Numbered from the stretch's first letter, positions 41,070-52,701 are shown. The stretch: 64,000 nucleotides of DNA from Porphyra umbilicalis (GCA_002049455.2 KV918962.1:1-64000), one strand, 5' to 3'. Notes: a model not told the origin generated them from the letters alone. Translations and numbers: made by a program.

Positions 41070-43061
41070 ATGGCGGATTCAGCCGCGATGGCGGTGGACG
41101 TCGGCGTTGCCGGTGGCGGTGAGGCCATCGACGGGGCGCATGCCGCCGCGGGGGGCCATCCGGAAGTGGATTGCTCCGCGGACCCGGAGGTCTTGCGCCA
41201 GTTTCGGCCTCGCGGCTCGTACTACGTGCACGCGAACCCTGTGGAGGTGGTCGATGGGATCCCGCGAGTCACCGACAACCGTCTGTACCAGATGTGCGTA
41301 CGCAACCGCGCTCGTGCGCACACGCGCCGTGTTTACGCGCACTACGAGGCGTTGCCCGACTTCATCGACGTGATGGCGCAAGCCGGGTTGCCGGACCACG
41401 CGGGCGACCGCGTGGCCGAGGTCCATGGGGACTCGTACTTTAGGAACCAGGGACCTCTGCGTCGTGTATACGAGGTGATGTCGTTTTGCAACGAGGTCGT
41501 GCGGTACCAATTGCCCTTGCACCCGTTCCACCGTTTGGTGTACGCCAATGCGCTTATGTTCCCTGTGAAGGGTACAGAGTCGATCGAGGTGGCGGCCAAC
41601 TCGTTTTGCCGCTTGCTGCGCAGCTGGCCGAAGGCCGTCTTCCTCAAGCGGGCTCTCGCCGAGGACCTTTCGGTCCCGTTCGGGCACGACTCCGGTCTGG
41701 AGCCGTACCTCGAGCAGCTCGCGCTGGTGAAGCACGAGGAGAACGACAACGTCGAGGATGACCGCAGTCCGCGGGTTACCGGGTTGCCGAACCCTTTTAG
41801 GCTGCCGATATTCCCATCCGACCACCGTCGGGCCGCTGACACGCGCTTCTTTCGCGGTTGCGAGTTGATGCCCACCGCGTGGGCGGCTGGATCTCTCCGT
41901 GCGCCACGGGCGTTCGACTTGTCCCGTTGGCTTCCGCCTATCCCGGCGTGGGAGCCCCACACGGGGTTGTGGGTGGCGACCCCCGTAGTGGTGTCGTACC
42001 TGGCGGATGCGTTGCGCAACGCCTACAGCTCCGTCTGGCAGGAGGTGTACTCCGAGTACTACTGCAACTTAGTTGCTGCGTGGGTTCACACCCTGCAGGA
42101 GGACAAGCTCTTCGTCCACTTGGACACGAAGACGCTTTGTCATTTCGACGCTTTGGATACGTCCAAGTTGAAGGACGCGCCCGACGGCGAAGCCAAGTAC
42201 GTCTTGTACGGCAAGATGCGTCAAGCCGTGACGGCGTTTCCCTGGCGGGAGGTCCTTAAGGACGTCGTCTCGCGCGACCGCGACTCCGGGGAAGCCCGTC
42301 AGGTGCGGGTCACGGTCGACCCGACCAAGGAGTACGGCTTTTGCCTTCGCCACCCTTGTGTCGATTTCGACTGGGCGTTGGACCCGAACGCGCCACTCCC
42401 GATGGCTCGAATTACTTCGAACCATCCCGGGGTGTGGCGTCGTGGTCGTCGGACCTGGGCTCACGCCGTTGGCGACGCCCGCGAGGGCCGCTACCGCCCG
42501 CGTTCACCGCGGCGCGATCGCTCGCCATCTCCGCCCCGGTCGGTGGATGCCACTTGGCCGACCCGCGCGTCGTCCACCGCGGCGGTTGCCTTGTTTGGGT
42601 CGGCGCGCGCGCGCGATGTACGCGCTCGCGCGCCCCGCGGGGCGGCCTTGTCGGCGGTGGCTAGCGCCTGGGTCGAGCAGATCACAGGTTTGCGTACCGC
42701 TGTGGAGCGCGCGGACGGACGGGGTGTCGAGTCGGCTTTGTCCATTATTGGACAAGCCGTGGCTCGCGCCGTTGACGGCGAGGCCAACTACGGGCGCTTT
42801 GCCCAGAACCTCGAGGCTATCCAGCCAGAGGAGGAGGCCACGCCGGCGCTCTTCAACGCGCAGAGCATCCTTGGTCGTCGGACCCACGAGGGCGGAGGCC
42901 CGTCGACGGGGGCTCCGCACTCGGCGCGCAACACGCGTGCGCGTAGTGTCTCGCAGGAGTCGGCGGCCAGTGTTGGCGCGAGCCGCGATTCCCGCCAGGA
43001 CTCGCGTCGTCGTGACGACGAGGAGTCGCGAGGTTCACTGTTCAGTGACTTGCTCGGTTGA
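41070..43061 (+). CDS. Antisense open frame of the LTR element, 663 residues, no known family
   Basis: The frame runs opposite to gag-pol, between pol and the 3' LTR, and looks whole. It starts MADSAAMAVDVGVAGG. The middle (about residues 45-480) has a natural, globular composition with many aromatic residues (YVHANPVEVVDGIPRVTDNR; LVAAWVHTLQEDKLFVHLDT), and the last ~180 residues are arginine/serine-rich and acidic. I see no transmembrane segment, signal peptide, zinc finger or enzyme motif that I can name. Some plant Ty3/gypsy elements carry antisense frames in this position; a captured host gene or the gag of another element are other options. Gag and pol lie elsewhere, so it is an extra gene. 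Confidence 0.6.
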   Translation: MADSAAMAVDVGVAGGGEAIDGAHAAAGGHPEVDCSADPEVLRQFRPRGSYYVHANPVEVVDGIPRVTDNRLYQMCVRNRARAHTRRVYAHYEALPDFIDVMAQAGLPDHAGDRVAEVHGDSYFRNQGPLRRVYEVMSFCNEVVRYQLPLHPFHRLVYANALMFPVKGTESIEVAANSFCRLLRSWPKAVFLKRALAEDLSVPFGHDSGLEPYLEQLALVKHEENDNVEDDRSPRVTGLPNPFRLPIFPSDHRRAADTRFFRGCELMPTAWAAGSLRAPRAFDLSRWLPPIPAWEPHTGLWVATPVVVSYLADALRNAYSSVWQEVYSEYYCNLVAAWVHTLQEDKLFVHLDTKTLCHFDALDTSKLKDAPDGEAKYVLYGKMRQAVTAFPWREVLKDVVSRDRDSGEARQVRVTVDPTKEYGFCLRHPCVDFDWALDPNAPLPMARITSNHPGVWRRGRRTWAHAVGDAREGRYRPRSPRRDRSPSPPRSVDATWPTRASSTAAVALFGSARARDVRARAPRGAALSAVASAWVEQITGLRTAVERADGRGVESALSIIGQAVARAVDGEANYGRFAQNLEAIQPEEEATPALFNAQSILGRRTHEGGGPSTGAPHSARNTRARSVSQESAASVGASRDSRQDSRRRDDEESRGSLFSDLLG

Positions 43062-43172
43062 CCCCGGTGGGGGGGGGTGCGGTTGACAATGTCGGGGTCT
43101 TACGCCTTTTTAGGGTGTTGATGTTTCTTCATCTTGTTGTTGTTTGTCGTTTGACATGTTTGTATCCACTTA

Positions 43173-46100
43173 TCAGTTTTTCTGTTTATCGTCATAGCGA
43201 TGAAGGAAGTGGCAGGCCATCATGGCCCATGTTGTGGGATTTGTATCCCTTGAGTCTGCTGATGAAAGCACTTCGTACTCGAAACATGCACGTATGGCAG
43301 TAGCGTACCAACTGGTGTTGGTCCATTGTGGTATTACCACGGTTGCTTCCTCTGTGGTTGTTACCAAGCGTCGAAGGACTGAGTCCAAGTGTTGCACCGG
43401 AGGTACCAGAAACCCGTTGGGGAGCACTGGTACAGGGGGATCGCTCCCGATCAGTGTCGCCTGTGCGGATTTCGGCCACACATATGTGCACGGGCCGTAA
43501 ACACGGTTCAGCCGAGAGAAATGCCGCAAGGCAAGTTGGGGATCATACGCAAAGTTGCGCGTCATGGACGGCAGAGTGGACTTGAGCCACGCAACAGGAA
43601 TTACTTCCTTAATTGCAACGTCTGTACTTGACTCTGTACACGCGACGTCGGCCTGGATAACTCCGTCACCGGTAACATGGACATGTTGGATAGTGGGTAT
43701 CCACGTGGAGTCCATGACGATGTTGGCCACGGTTGTGAGCCCGGCCTGTCGGCGACTTCGTCGCGTTGGCGTTTGCCACTCGTACCCCGGTACATGCTTC
43801 TTCTTCTGTCGAAGGAAACGCACCACCAGGTTGCGGGGGAGGTTCTCTAGGGGTTCCCAGGTGTCGTCCTTTGACCCGTAGTCGAACCAGCGCACCTTAG
43901 CGCTATAGCTGTCACCCGTCTGGCGTAAGCCTAGGAGTTTGTCGATCACATACTCATCGGCAGTTGCCGGGGGTGACTTGCGTTGGTCTAGACCATCTAG
44001 CAGGGGGTGTGGAACCGTGTCCGTCGTCGTTGGACGAGGAGCTGGGGTGACATGGTCACTGCTGACGCGTTTCTCCTCGCCGTCGATGTCAATGACAAAC
44101 GTGGAGGCGTCCGCATCAGCGTCAACGACCACGAAGGGGCCAATGGCTTTGCTTTGCAGCTTGTTTTGCCGATCGTGGTTGGTCGTGTATACGTAGTCGC
44201 CGATCTTGACGTCCGCATTGCGGGTTGCGACCCGATGGTCGAAGTTACGTTTGTAACGTTGTTGCGTCTTACGAAAGGCCTCGACCACGATAGGGATCTG
44301 CTTGCGCAGGCGGACCATGAACTCGCGCTTGCGAGCTAGGGATGACCCATCCTTGAGCGTTCCCTTATTGGTAAGCGGAGTGCCCGGGGGCAAGTTGCGA
44401 ACCGTGAGGTTGGGGATCCGCCTTGGGGTTACGAGCTCAAATGGGGCGATGCCCGTCGACCGATGTGGTTGGCTATTGTACGCCATGGTGATTACCGGGA
44501 GTAGCTCATCTTATCGTGATGGGTCGTCGGCGACGTAGTGTCGCAGCTGAGAAGCCATGGTACGGTTGTACCGTTCGACTTGCCCATTGGTTTGGGGATG
44601 ATACGCCGTGGTGCGAACCGTTTCAATGCCAAGCATTTTCATCACAGCGATGAAGCAGTTCGACATGAACTGGGGCCCTTGGTCCGATAGGATCCGGTCC
44701 GGTGGCCCGTAGGCTGACACCCACGCGTCGATGATGGCTGACGCCACTGACATGGCCGTGATTCGCCGCAAGGCGACGCACTTGGTGAGCTTGGCGAAGC
44801 GGTCGGTAATAACCAAGATGAAGCGGTTGCCCTTCTTGGAGGCCGGGATGGGCCCAAAGATGTCAACGGACAGCTCCGTGAGAGGCTCGGTAGCCTGGAA
44901 CAGGGTCAAGGGCGTGGTGTGTCGCCGCGAGGCGAGGCGATTTTGCGCACACGTTGTGCATTTGGTGATGGTCGAATGAATATCCGTCACCATTGAAGGC
45001 CAGTAGTATGCCTTACGCATTGTGTAATACATTCGGTTCATACCAGGATGGGCGGCCACGGCTGCGTGGTGCTCGAGGGTCAACACGCGTTCGCGTAGAG
45101 ACTTTGGAATAACCAGTTGATTGCCGTAAGGCGCACGGCGGTACGGAGCGTGATGCTCATCACGGAAGAAGGCCTTGGCCGTTCCGCGCTCCACGCGAGT
45201 GGACATCTCGACGCAGAAGTCGTCTGTTTGTTGTGCTTCGACAACATCGTCGAACTCCACCGGTTCCGGTGTGTCGGTACCCGTGTACCTCCCCGTTCTT
45301 AAGCCGTTGGCCGTCTCGGCCAATGCCAGACAAGGTATATCATCATGGATATCTTCTGGCGGCGCCACCGTAGAGGCGCGCGACAGGAAGTCGGGCAAGT
45401 GGTGAGATGCACCTGGTTTATAAACCATATCGAATGTGTATTCGGAGAGGCGAAGTCGCCATCGCATCAAGCGTCCGCTTGAGTCGGTCGTGCTGTAGAT
45501 CCAGCTAAGTGCTTGGTGATCCGTTTGGATGAGGAACCGTTGCCCGTCGAGGAAGTGCCTCAACTTGAGGACAGCCCACACGACGCTGAGGCATTCTCGC
45601 TCCGTGGTGGAGTAGTTCTGCTCTGCAGCAGTGAGTCCTCGGCTCCAATACCCGACAGGGTGAAGCAGTTCGCCCGGCTCCTCTTGGAGGAGGGTATAAC
45701 CCACTTGGTCGGCGCATGCGTCCACGTCATCGACGAGCTTCCGATTGGCCTTCGGCAAGGCAAGTACCGGTGGGCACAACAGTGCGTTGCGAAGATCCTC
45801 GAAGGCGGCGATAGCCACGTCCGTCGGTGGTGGTAAATCCGGTGGGATCTCGGCCCTAGTCAGGGCGTTCAGGGGCTTTGCTCGTTTGGCAAAGTCCTTG
45901 ACAAACCGTCGATAGACGTTGCACATGCCCAAGAAGCTTTTCAGCTGTGTCTTTGTGGTTGGGAACTTGGAATGCTTCAGAGCATCCACGTTCTTGTTGT
46001 GCACGTGCAGTTGCCCGGGGCGGACAATGTGTCCTAGGTACTCGACCTCATCGGAGAATCACGTGCACTTTTCCAAGTTGAGGGTAACCCCGGCTTCTCG

Positions 46101-47636
46101 GAGACGGTGAAGAACCGTATCAACGTCTTTGACGTGTTGTTCCGCGTTTGCGGAGAAGATGATGACATCGTCTAAGTAGACAAGGCATATCTGCCACTTC
46201 AAACCCGAGAGGATAATATCCAACGCGCGCTGGAAGGTAGCGGGCGCGTTTGTCAAGCCGAACGGCATGGATAACCAGTGGTATATACCACAGTGCGTCG
46301 TGAACGCCGTCTTCTCTTGGTCGTCTTTGCGTAAGGGTACTTGCCAGTACCCCGCGGTGCAGTCGAGAGACGTGAACACCTGGGCATCTCCCAAGGAGTC
46401 GAGGCAGTCCTCCATCCGAGGCAAGGGATAAGCATCCTTCTAGGTGATGTTGTTTAACCGACGATAGTCGACACAGAATCGGGCTTTGCCGTTCTTCTTT
46501 GGTACAATTACCACGGGGCTTGCCCAAGCACTATGGCTAGGGGCAATGACGTTGAGCTTCAACATCTTGTTGATCTGATCAGCGATGATCTGCCGTTTGA
46601 ACGGCCCGGTTCGGTAGGGTTGGGCCCGTATGGGCAGAGCGTCGGGAGGAGTGACGATGGCGTGCTCCGTAGCACGGATGACGCCAAGGGTTCCATCCCA
46701 CATAGACGAATGCGTCTTCAACATGTCTTGAATCTGCTTGTGCAGGTACTCGGGTGCCTCACTGAGGTCGAGGTCCTCGAGTGGGTCACGACTCGCGTCG
46801 TCCGATGAGTTATCGGTTCTACCCTTTGGGGTATTGTCATCCAAGACGGCGGAAAGCATCGGCCCTTGGTAGGGTTCTGCAAACCCCAAGGTAGAGTTCT
46901 TGCGAACAATGACTTGGTCCTTGCCGAAGTTGCATAACTTGACTAAGAATGGTTCGTCCGGTTTGACGATGGCGATGCCGCGGGCGACTGCCATGGACTT
47001 GTGTCGGCACAACCGAATGTTCGGTGTGATGGTAACCATACCAGGCGTGTCGCACGTAGCCATGATCCACTCCTGCTTGTGTCCGCTGACACGCACCTGT
47101 TTGCAGGCTCGAACCCGAGCGGGTTTATCTTGCCAGTGGCGGTCCCACGCGCTGTCGTTAAGACAAGCTAAGATCGGCGTTGGCCGAGGTTGCTCTTCCG
47201 TGCATCGCACGTGCCCTTGCCAGACGATCTTGCGCAAGCGCGGCAGAATGCCCTCGATGTTTTGTTCAATGAACTCGGTGCCAAGAATGCACGGGACTGA
47301 CAAGTTGTCGGCAACGAGGAATCGGTCAAATAGACGCACACCTCCGGTGTCTACATACAGATGTATGGCATACTTCGTCACAAGACGATTGTTGTTTGCA
47401 TCTCGGATGCGCGGCAGCGTAGTCAACTCTTCGGCGTAAGCCATCCAGTTCGAAGGGAGAACACTAGTTCGCACTATGTTCACCCCGGCGCCCGTGTCTA
47501 AGACAGGGCGACAACTTCGCATTACGCGCAGGCATGGGCCTAACGTGGCTGCGATCTCATAGTGCCGAAGGGCACGACGTAAGAGTCTTGTCACCGTACG
47601 CTTTCGCGTTCCGCCGGGCAACCCCAAGTCGGGCAC
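43173..47636 (-). pseudogene. pol region of the Ty3/gypsy element (PR-RT-RH-IN-chromodomain)
   Basis: On the minus strand the domains appear in order. They are an aspartic protease (LDTGAGVNIVRTS), a reverse transcriptase (SPVVIVPKKNGKARFCVDY and the catalytic YLDD), an RNase H (FLIQTDHQALSWIY), an integrase with an HHCC-type zinc region and core motifs (VDIFGPIPAS, LSDQGPQF, HPQTNGQVERYN), and a chromodomain-like C-terminus (KVRWFDYGSKDDTWEPLENL). The RNase H-then-integrase order and the chromodomain place it in Ty3/gypsy. The region is broken in about three or four places and is treated here as a fossil. Confidence 0.9.
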
Positions 47637-47641
47637 CCGGC

Positions 47642-49288
47642 CTAGACGTTTTTGGAGTCGTCCACGGCGTCGGCCGGATGCTCGACTTCGTCTTCCTCGA
47701 CGTTACCGTCGGCAAGGGCATGAACGCCGATAGGCGGTTGTCGACGCTCGCGGGGGCGATAAGGCTCGGCACACTGTGCGGCGAAGTGCCCCGGCTTGTT
47801 ACAGTTGTAACAGATGTCAGCCTGATTGGCTTGAGGGACGGCGGCCCGAGGGGGCGGCGGGGTGCGAACCGGTGTGAACGGTCGTTCCGTCGTCGTCCGC
47901 TGGTCTTGTGTCGCGTAAGCGACTTTGATCGCCGTTGGGCGGGTCATCTTGAGTTGCAAACGCAACTTGTTCGTACCGTCCCAATACATCTGGGCGGTGG
48001 CGACCGTCTCAGACAGGGTTCGGTCGGGGAACTGGTCGTTCAGTACCCGGACGTGCGCTTGCACAAGGTCCGAAAGACCAGTGATGAAGACGTCCTTAAC
48101 GTCTTGGATGTCAAACAAACCGTTCAGGAGGTCGCATTGCGTTTCCACGCGATGACCAAAGGCCGTGGGCGCCTCGTTGTCTTGTTGCTTCATCGTAATG
48201 ATGTCTTTATAGGCGTTAGCCATGGTTGCGTGTGTCGCATACTTCGAAAGAAGCCAGTTGACGGCATCTCCGTAGGTACGGATGGCGTAACGCTTCCGTC
48301 CGAGGGTGCTGTTAAGCGCGCCGGAGAAGGCCATCTTGGCGTTGCCGGCTAGTTGAAAGACCATAAGCGGAAGGGCTTGACCGTGCGTCAGCCCAGCCGC
48401 GTCGCATGCACGGCGAAAGGTCGTCAGGAACGTGAAGATGCCCAAGGGCAGGGCTCCCGTGAATGGCTTTTGCCCATGGAACGCTTCGTCCAAACGTTTG
48501 TTGAGACGGTGCGACCGCTGTGCCTCTTTAGGCGTATACGTCAGTTGACGGTGGATCAGGAAGTACGTCCTGTAGTCCAGGAGTGTCTTGAAGCGGCTAT
48601 TGGCCGGGCGGATCACCTTGATCCTATCGGCTTTTTCAAGTCGCTCCTTCCGTTTGGTGGGGGGCGCGGGGCGCTTGCGCGCGGCCGCGTCCGACTCGCT
48701 CGAGCTGTCGCTCGGCGAGGACCCACTTGGGGGCGACGGCGGGTGTGGGGGCCCGTGGCCATCGTCCGAAGAGGACGTGTCCGTCGCGTTGGGGTTTTCG
48801 TCGTCTGACGACGTCGGGCTTGACCCAGAAGCGGAATCGTCGGAAGATGAGGAAAGCGCGGCGTTAGCCGGAGCGTCCTTGCGGACGGACTTGTCCTTAA
48901 TCACCTTGCTCGTCTTCTTGACATCCTTGGTCTTGTCGCCCGACTGGCGGCGCGACTTAGCCACACGGCGTTCCTCCTCATGGGAGTCGACCTTGCGCAG
49001 GGCCTCGACGTCGTCGACCAACTTGTCATTGGCTCGCGCCAGAGACTCGTTAGTCTGTTCTCGGGCCGTTAGGCGTCGCTGAAGTGCTTCAACGGCCGCC
49101 TTCAGGCTCTCCACCACCTGTATCTGCCCAGAGGCGGCTTGATCCGCAGGGATGGGAGGAGTTGGAGCACCGTCCGTTGGGGCGTCGGAGGCGGCAGGAG
49201 TGCCTTGTCCCCCGCCCGGCGGCCGGTAGCCAGATGGCAACTTGCCGTCTCTGGCTCGCCGAGTGCCGCCGGTACCACCAGTAGACAT
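47642..49288 (-). CDS. gag region of the Ty3/gypsy element
   Basis: The 548-residue frame begins MSTGGTGGTRRARDGK, has a charged serine-rich N-terminal half with a coiled-coil-like stretch, a retrotransposon gag core (FLTTFRRACDAAGLTHGQ; IRTYGDAVNWLLSKYA), and a CCHC zinc knuckle CYNCNKPGHFAAQC near the end. It is followed almost directly by the protease start. As a separate frame it looks whole. Confidence 0.88.
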   Translation of the reverse strand: MSTGGTGGTRRARDGKLPSGYRPPGGGQGTPAASDAPTDGAPTPPIPADQAASGQIQVVESLKAAVEALQRRLTAREQTNESLARANDKLVDDVEALRKVDSHEEERRVAKSRRQSGDKTKDVKKTSKVIKDKSVRKDAPANAALSSSSDDSASGSSPTSSDDENPNATDTSSSDDGHGPPHPPSPPSGSSPSDSSSESDAAARKRPAPPTKRKERLEKADRIKVIRPANSRFKTLLDYRTYFLIHRQLTYTPKEAQRSHRLNKRLDEAFHGQKPFTGALPLGIFTFLTTFRRACDAAGLTHGQALPLMVFQLAGNAKMAFSGALNSTLGRKRYAIRTYGDAVNWLLSKYATHATMANAYKDIITMKQQDNEAPTAFGHRVETQCDLLNGLFDIQDVKDVFITGLSDLVQAHVRVLNDQFPDRTLSETVATAQMYWDGTNKLRLQLKMTRPTAIKVAYATQDQRTTTERPFTPVRTPPPPRAAVPQANQADICYNCNKPGHFAAQCAEPYRPRERRQPPIGVHALADGNVEEDEVEHPADAVDDSKNV

Positions 49289-49495
49289 ACTGGGACCTGA
49301 AAAAAGTGTTCCGACTTGGCTAACGCCCTGCGCGCCAACGTCGGAGATCTCAACCGTGATGCCCCCGGCACCACGCCCACAAGTCGATGGCTTACGCCCC
49401 GCGCGCCAAGCGACCGTATCGACACCGTCACAATGCCACGAGGCAGCGAGAAAGTTCTCGGGGACACCGTGCCGCGAGGCACGATGAAGGCGAGG

Positions 49496-49516
49496 GTATC
49501 CCCTGCTGCTCCACCA
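49496..49516 (-). other. Primer-binding site of the Ty3/gypsy element
   Basis: Two bases inside the 5' LTR the minus strand reads TGGTGGAGCAGCAGGGGAT, complementary to a tRNA 3' end that finishes CTCCACCA. The TGG start and the position next to the LTR are the expected signature. I could not assign the tRNA species. Confidence 0.75.
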
Positions 49517-49518
49517 AA

Positions 49519-49903
49519 TGTGGTATTAATAACGTTGGTTCAATTACCAGTGTACTGAGACCGACCGTAGCCAAGCAATAAAGTGAGTTCTATCGCCGTC
49601 GCGGCGAGGAAGAAGACCTTTTGTTGAAGGGCATCCGATGGGGAGCCGGGTGGTGCCCACGACGGCGACCCCGGACCCACGGTGGTTTAATACAAACAAC
49701 GGCACTGGTCGATCGACCATCCGATCAAGCGATCGTAATGAGTGCCGGCAGACAGATAAGACAGGCAAGCAATAAAAAATAAACAATGCGGAAATAACCC
49801 CCCAAAGGGCGTGCCACAAGCCGAGTCACACACATCCGTGGATTCGGCCAGTCAAGGGGGCTACTCGTGGCTAATTGCCAATTGGTAGCAGAGATATGCT
49901 ACA
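49519..49903 (-). repeat. 5' LTR of the Ty3/gypsy element
   Basis: A 385-bp direct repeat of 39,676-40,060, with three differences, flanked outside by the duplicated ACCGC at 49,904-49,908. By its position relative to gag it is the 5' LTR on the minus strand and should contain the element's promoter. Confidence 0.95.
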
Positions 49904-52701
49904 ACCGCGGCCACGCCACGAGGCGGCTCCACCACCGACGAGGTGCCGCTGCTGATGCAGATTACCGGCGTGGCGGCCGGCGACACGAGCGGCGGCAGCA
50001 CGACGACGTCCTCAACCGGGCGCGGTGGCCGGGGCACGCGAAGCAAAGGAGCAGCCGGCGTCACCCCAGCCACGGAAAGCGCACGTCTGGTTGTCGGCGC
50101 CGGCGGTGGGGGCGGCTGCTGCGACGGAGGGGGGGAAGGCGGCTGTGGCGTCGGCGGCGGCGGCGGAGACGGCTGCCACACTGGCGCCGGTGCCCACAAT
50201 GTTGACCTCGTCGTCGCCGCTGTCGACGCCGCCGCTGCCGCGGCGCTCGCCGACGCCATCGTCGCAGACGGAGTTTGTGACGGTGACGTGACTCGCGGCT
50301 CCGCCGACGCCGCGTCGGAGCCCGCCGCAGCGTTGGCGGCGTGAGCGACACGGCGCGCCTCGGCCGGGGCCGCCTCACTGCCGTTGACATGGTTGAAGCG
50401 TGCCCACCGCGTCTCGGCGACTTCGGCGCCAAGCAGCCGCTGCCTGCAGCGAAGCATGTGCCGCTGCGTCTCCCCCTCCACCCACCGCCGGGTGTCCTGC
50501 GAGTCCCGCATCCAGCGAGAGAAGAAGAATGACTGGGCCACACGGTCATTGGCAGCCTCCGCCAGGGACCCGAGTGTGCGCGCCATCAACGCGCAGTCCC
50601 GTTGCATCGATATCTCAACCGAGCGGGTCGCCTTCGCCCGCTTAGTACTCATAGGGATGGCTTCCCATTTGGGCGTCCGCCACGCCCCTTGGCTGCCGAC
50701 CTCACGCGGCTCTTCCTCCTCGCCACCGTCCTCCTCCTCCGCGCCCTCACCGTCGCCCGCGCCTCGGTACTCGCGCACGCGCGCCGAAGCCGACGTCGGT
50801 CCGCGACCGCGACGCGGCGGCGCGGTGGTGGCGGCGGTCGCTGCGGCGGCGCCACCAAACTTGTCCAACATACGCAGGATGCGCCAACTGGGTATCCAGT
50901 CAGCCGCGCGGAAGCCGCGCCCGCGCGCACGTCCCTGCGGCTCCGGCTCCTCGGGGTCGTGGTCGGGGTCGGCCCGCGCCGCCTCGTAGGCGTCGCCAGC
51001 GTCGAACTCCGCCTTCGCGGCACGGATCAAGTCCTCTTCCGACAAGTTGCCGGTCATGTTGCGGCGGTGCACCCGCGCGTAGACGGCCGAAAACAGCTGC
51101 ACGTTCTTGAACAGCGTGTACCGCAAAAAGCGGATCACGGCGGCGGCCGACCGTGGCAGCCACGCCGCCGGCAAAGTGAAGCCGCGGCGGTACGCCTCGA
51201 CCACCGCCGCAAAGAACTCGGCGCTTGTCTGGTCCGTTCCGACGATAGGGTCACGGCTCACCGCCAGCCACGCCCGGCACAGCGCCATCTTCTCCGCATG
51301 CGACCAGGACCGCCCGCGCCCTCGGCCGGCAGCGCCATCGTCCTCTACTGTGGCGCCCTCACGTGCACCAGAGCGGGCGGAGCCCCCTCCGACGCTCGGC
51401 CCACGAGAGCCTCCGCGGCGGCTCCCCTCCGCCCGAGGTGCCGCCGCTCGACCCACGGAAGCGCGCCGCGCCGCCAGCCACGCCTGGTACGGGGACCTCG
51501 CGGCCCGGTTGGCGGATGGTGTGGGCTCGACTGTGCCATCGACGGGCGGCGAATCGCTCCGGCTGCCCCCGGTGGCACCGGGCACCCGCGTCGCCCGCTC
51601 GCGGCTCGTGCGCGTGAGCGCAAGCCAGTCCTGCCTCTGAGCTCTCGTTGCCTCAAAGGCAACCTCCATGTCCACAATATCTGCGCACTCAGGACTCACC
51701 ACGACAGCTGGGACCCGGGCCGACGCGTCATCGTCGACCATGGGCTCCTCCACCATCACCTCCATCGATTGCCCCATCCGTGCGGCTGCCTCAGTGGCGG
51801 CGATCGCGCGGGACGCGGCAACCGCGGCGTCGATCTCCATCTGCTCCTCCATTTCAATACGCTTAATGCGCTCTTTGCGCTCGTCCGCCTGCCGGCCGAC
51901 GACGTCCGCTGCGTGGGTGAGGCGAAAAGAAGTGTTGCGGGGCAGTAGACGGAGCTCGTCATCGGAACACTCTGCGTCCGTGGCACCGGCCCCCGATGAC
52001 TGGTCTTCCACCGAATCCTACACCAGCGCGGACCGAGTGGAGGCGCCCTCGGCGCTAGATTCGGCTCCTCCGGGCGGCGTAGTTGTCGGAAGATGGAGCG
52101 GGAGACCGCCGCGCCCGGCTGTGCGGCTGTCGCCGTGAACGCCACAGAAAGTGACACGGCGACGGCCGACCGCAGCTCTGGCGTCGGTGCCTTCTGCAGG
52201 TGGATCACCGCACCCGCCTGCGCCGCGACAAACCTGGTGGCGTCGGCGGTGGCCACCCGCGACGTCGTAGTGCGCGCCGTTGCCGCGCACGCCGTCGCCA
52301 CCGTCGTTCCCGCCGTCGCCACGAGTGCCGTCGCCACCGTCGTCGCGACTGCTGCCCTCGCCACTGTCTTTCACGGAGTGTGCGGTGCCGAGGCTGCCTG
52401 TGCCGAGGCGGGTGGCACCCAGACGCGTGATGCGGCGGCGGTCGCTGCCCGCGTCAGCGTTGGCGGGGCCGGCAGCGCCGCAGGTTTCCGGAGCGGCGCT
52501 GGGAGCGGCCGCAGGAGCGGCGGCGGCGACAGTAGCAGGAGACGACGTTGCTCGGCGCGACGACCGCCGTGCGCGTACGGGGAGTGCGCGGGCCCGAGCG
52601 TCACGCTGCGGCGTGCCGAACCCTTCTCTGTCGGCGTCCTCGAGGGCGGCAGTGGCGGCGGCGAGCATTGCCTCCGTGTAGCTGCGCTTGCGCCCCCCCA
52701 T
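49904..52701 (-). CDS. Myb/SANT-like (NAM-associated type) gene, 5' part, disrupted by the LTR element
   Basis: From ATG 52,701 the protein starts MGGRKRSYTEAML. After 227 codons there is an in-frame TAG at 52,018-52,020; the same frame then continues to the insertion point of the LTR element at 49,904. The part after the TAG contains a Myb/SANT-like trihelix, WSHAEKMALCRAWLAVSRDP then GTDQTSAEFFAAVVEAYRRG (about 51,310-51,170), the type found in plant NAM-associated proteins and in the DNA-binding second protein of PIF/Harbinger transposons. Acidic and proline-rich stretches follow. A Harbinger transposase lies on the other side of the LTR element, so this may be its partner gene (inference). 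With a stop codon and an insertion it is unlikely to work now. A free-standing host gene is the alternative. Confidence 0.65.

Larger units (their letters stand above)
39676..49903 (-). mobile_element. Ty3/gypsy LTR retrotransposon, chromodomain-bearing, young insertion
   Basis: The 10,228-bp element runs on the minus strand, with two 385-bp LTRs starting TG and ending CA and a 5-bp target duplication ACCGC on both sides (39,671-39,675 and 49,904-49,908). By eye the LTRs differ at three positions (about 0.8%), so the insertion is recent. The order from the 5' LTR is a primer-binding site, gag, then protease, reverse transcriptase, RNase H, integrase and a chromodomain-like segment, the gene order of Ty3/gypsy chromoviruses. 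Between pol and the 3' LTR lie about 3 kb with a long frame on the opposite strand. The pol region is broken in roughly three or four places, so it looks like a young but damaged copy. Confidence 0.92.
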
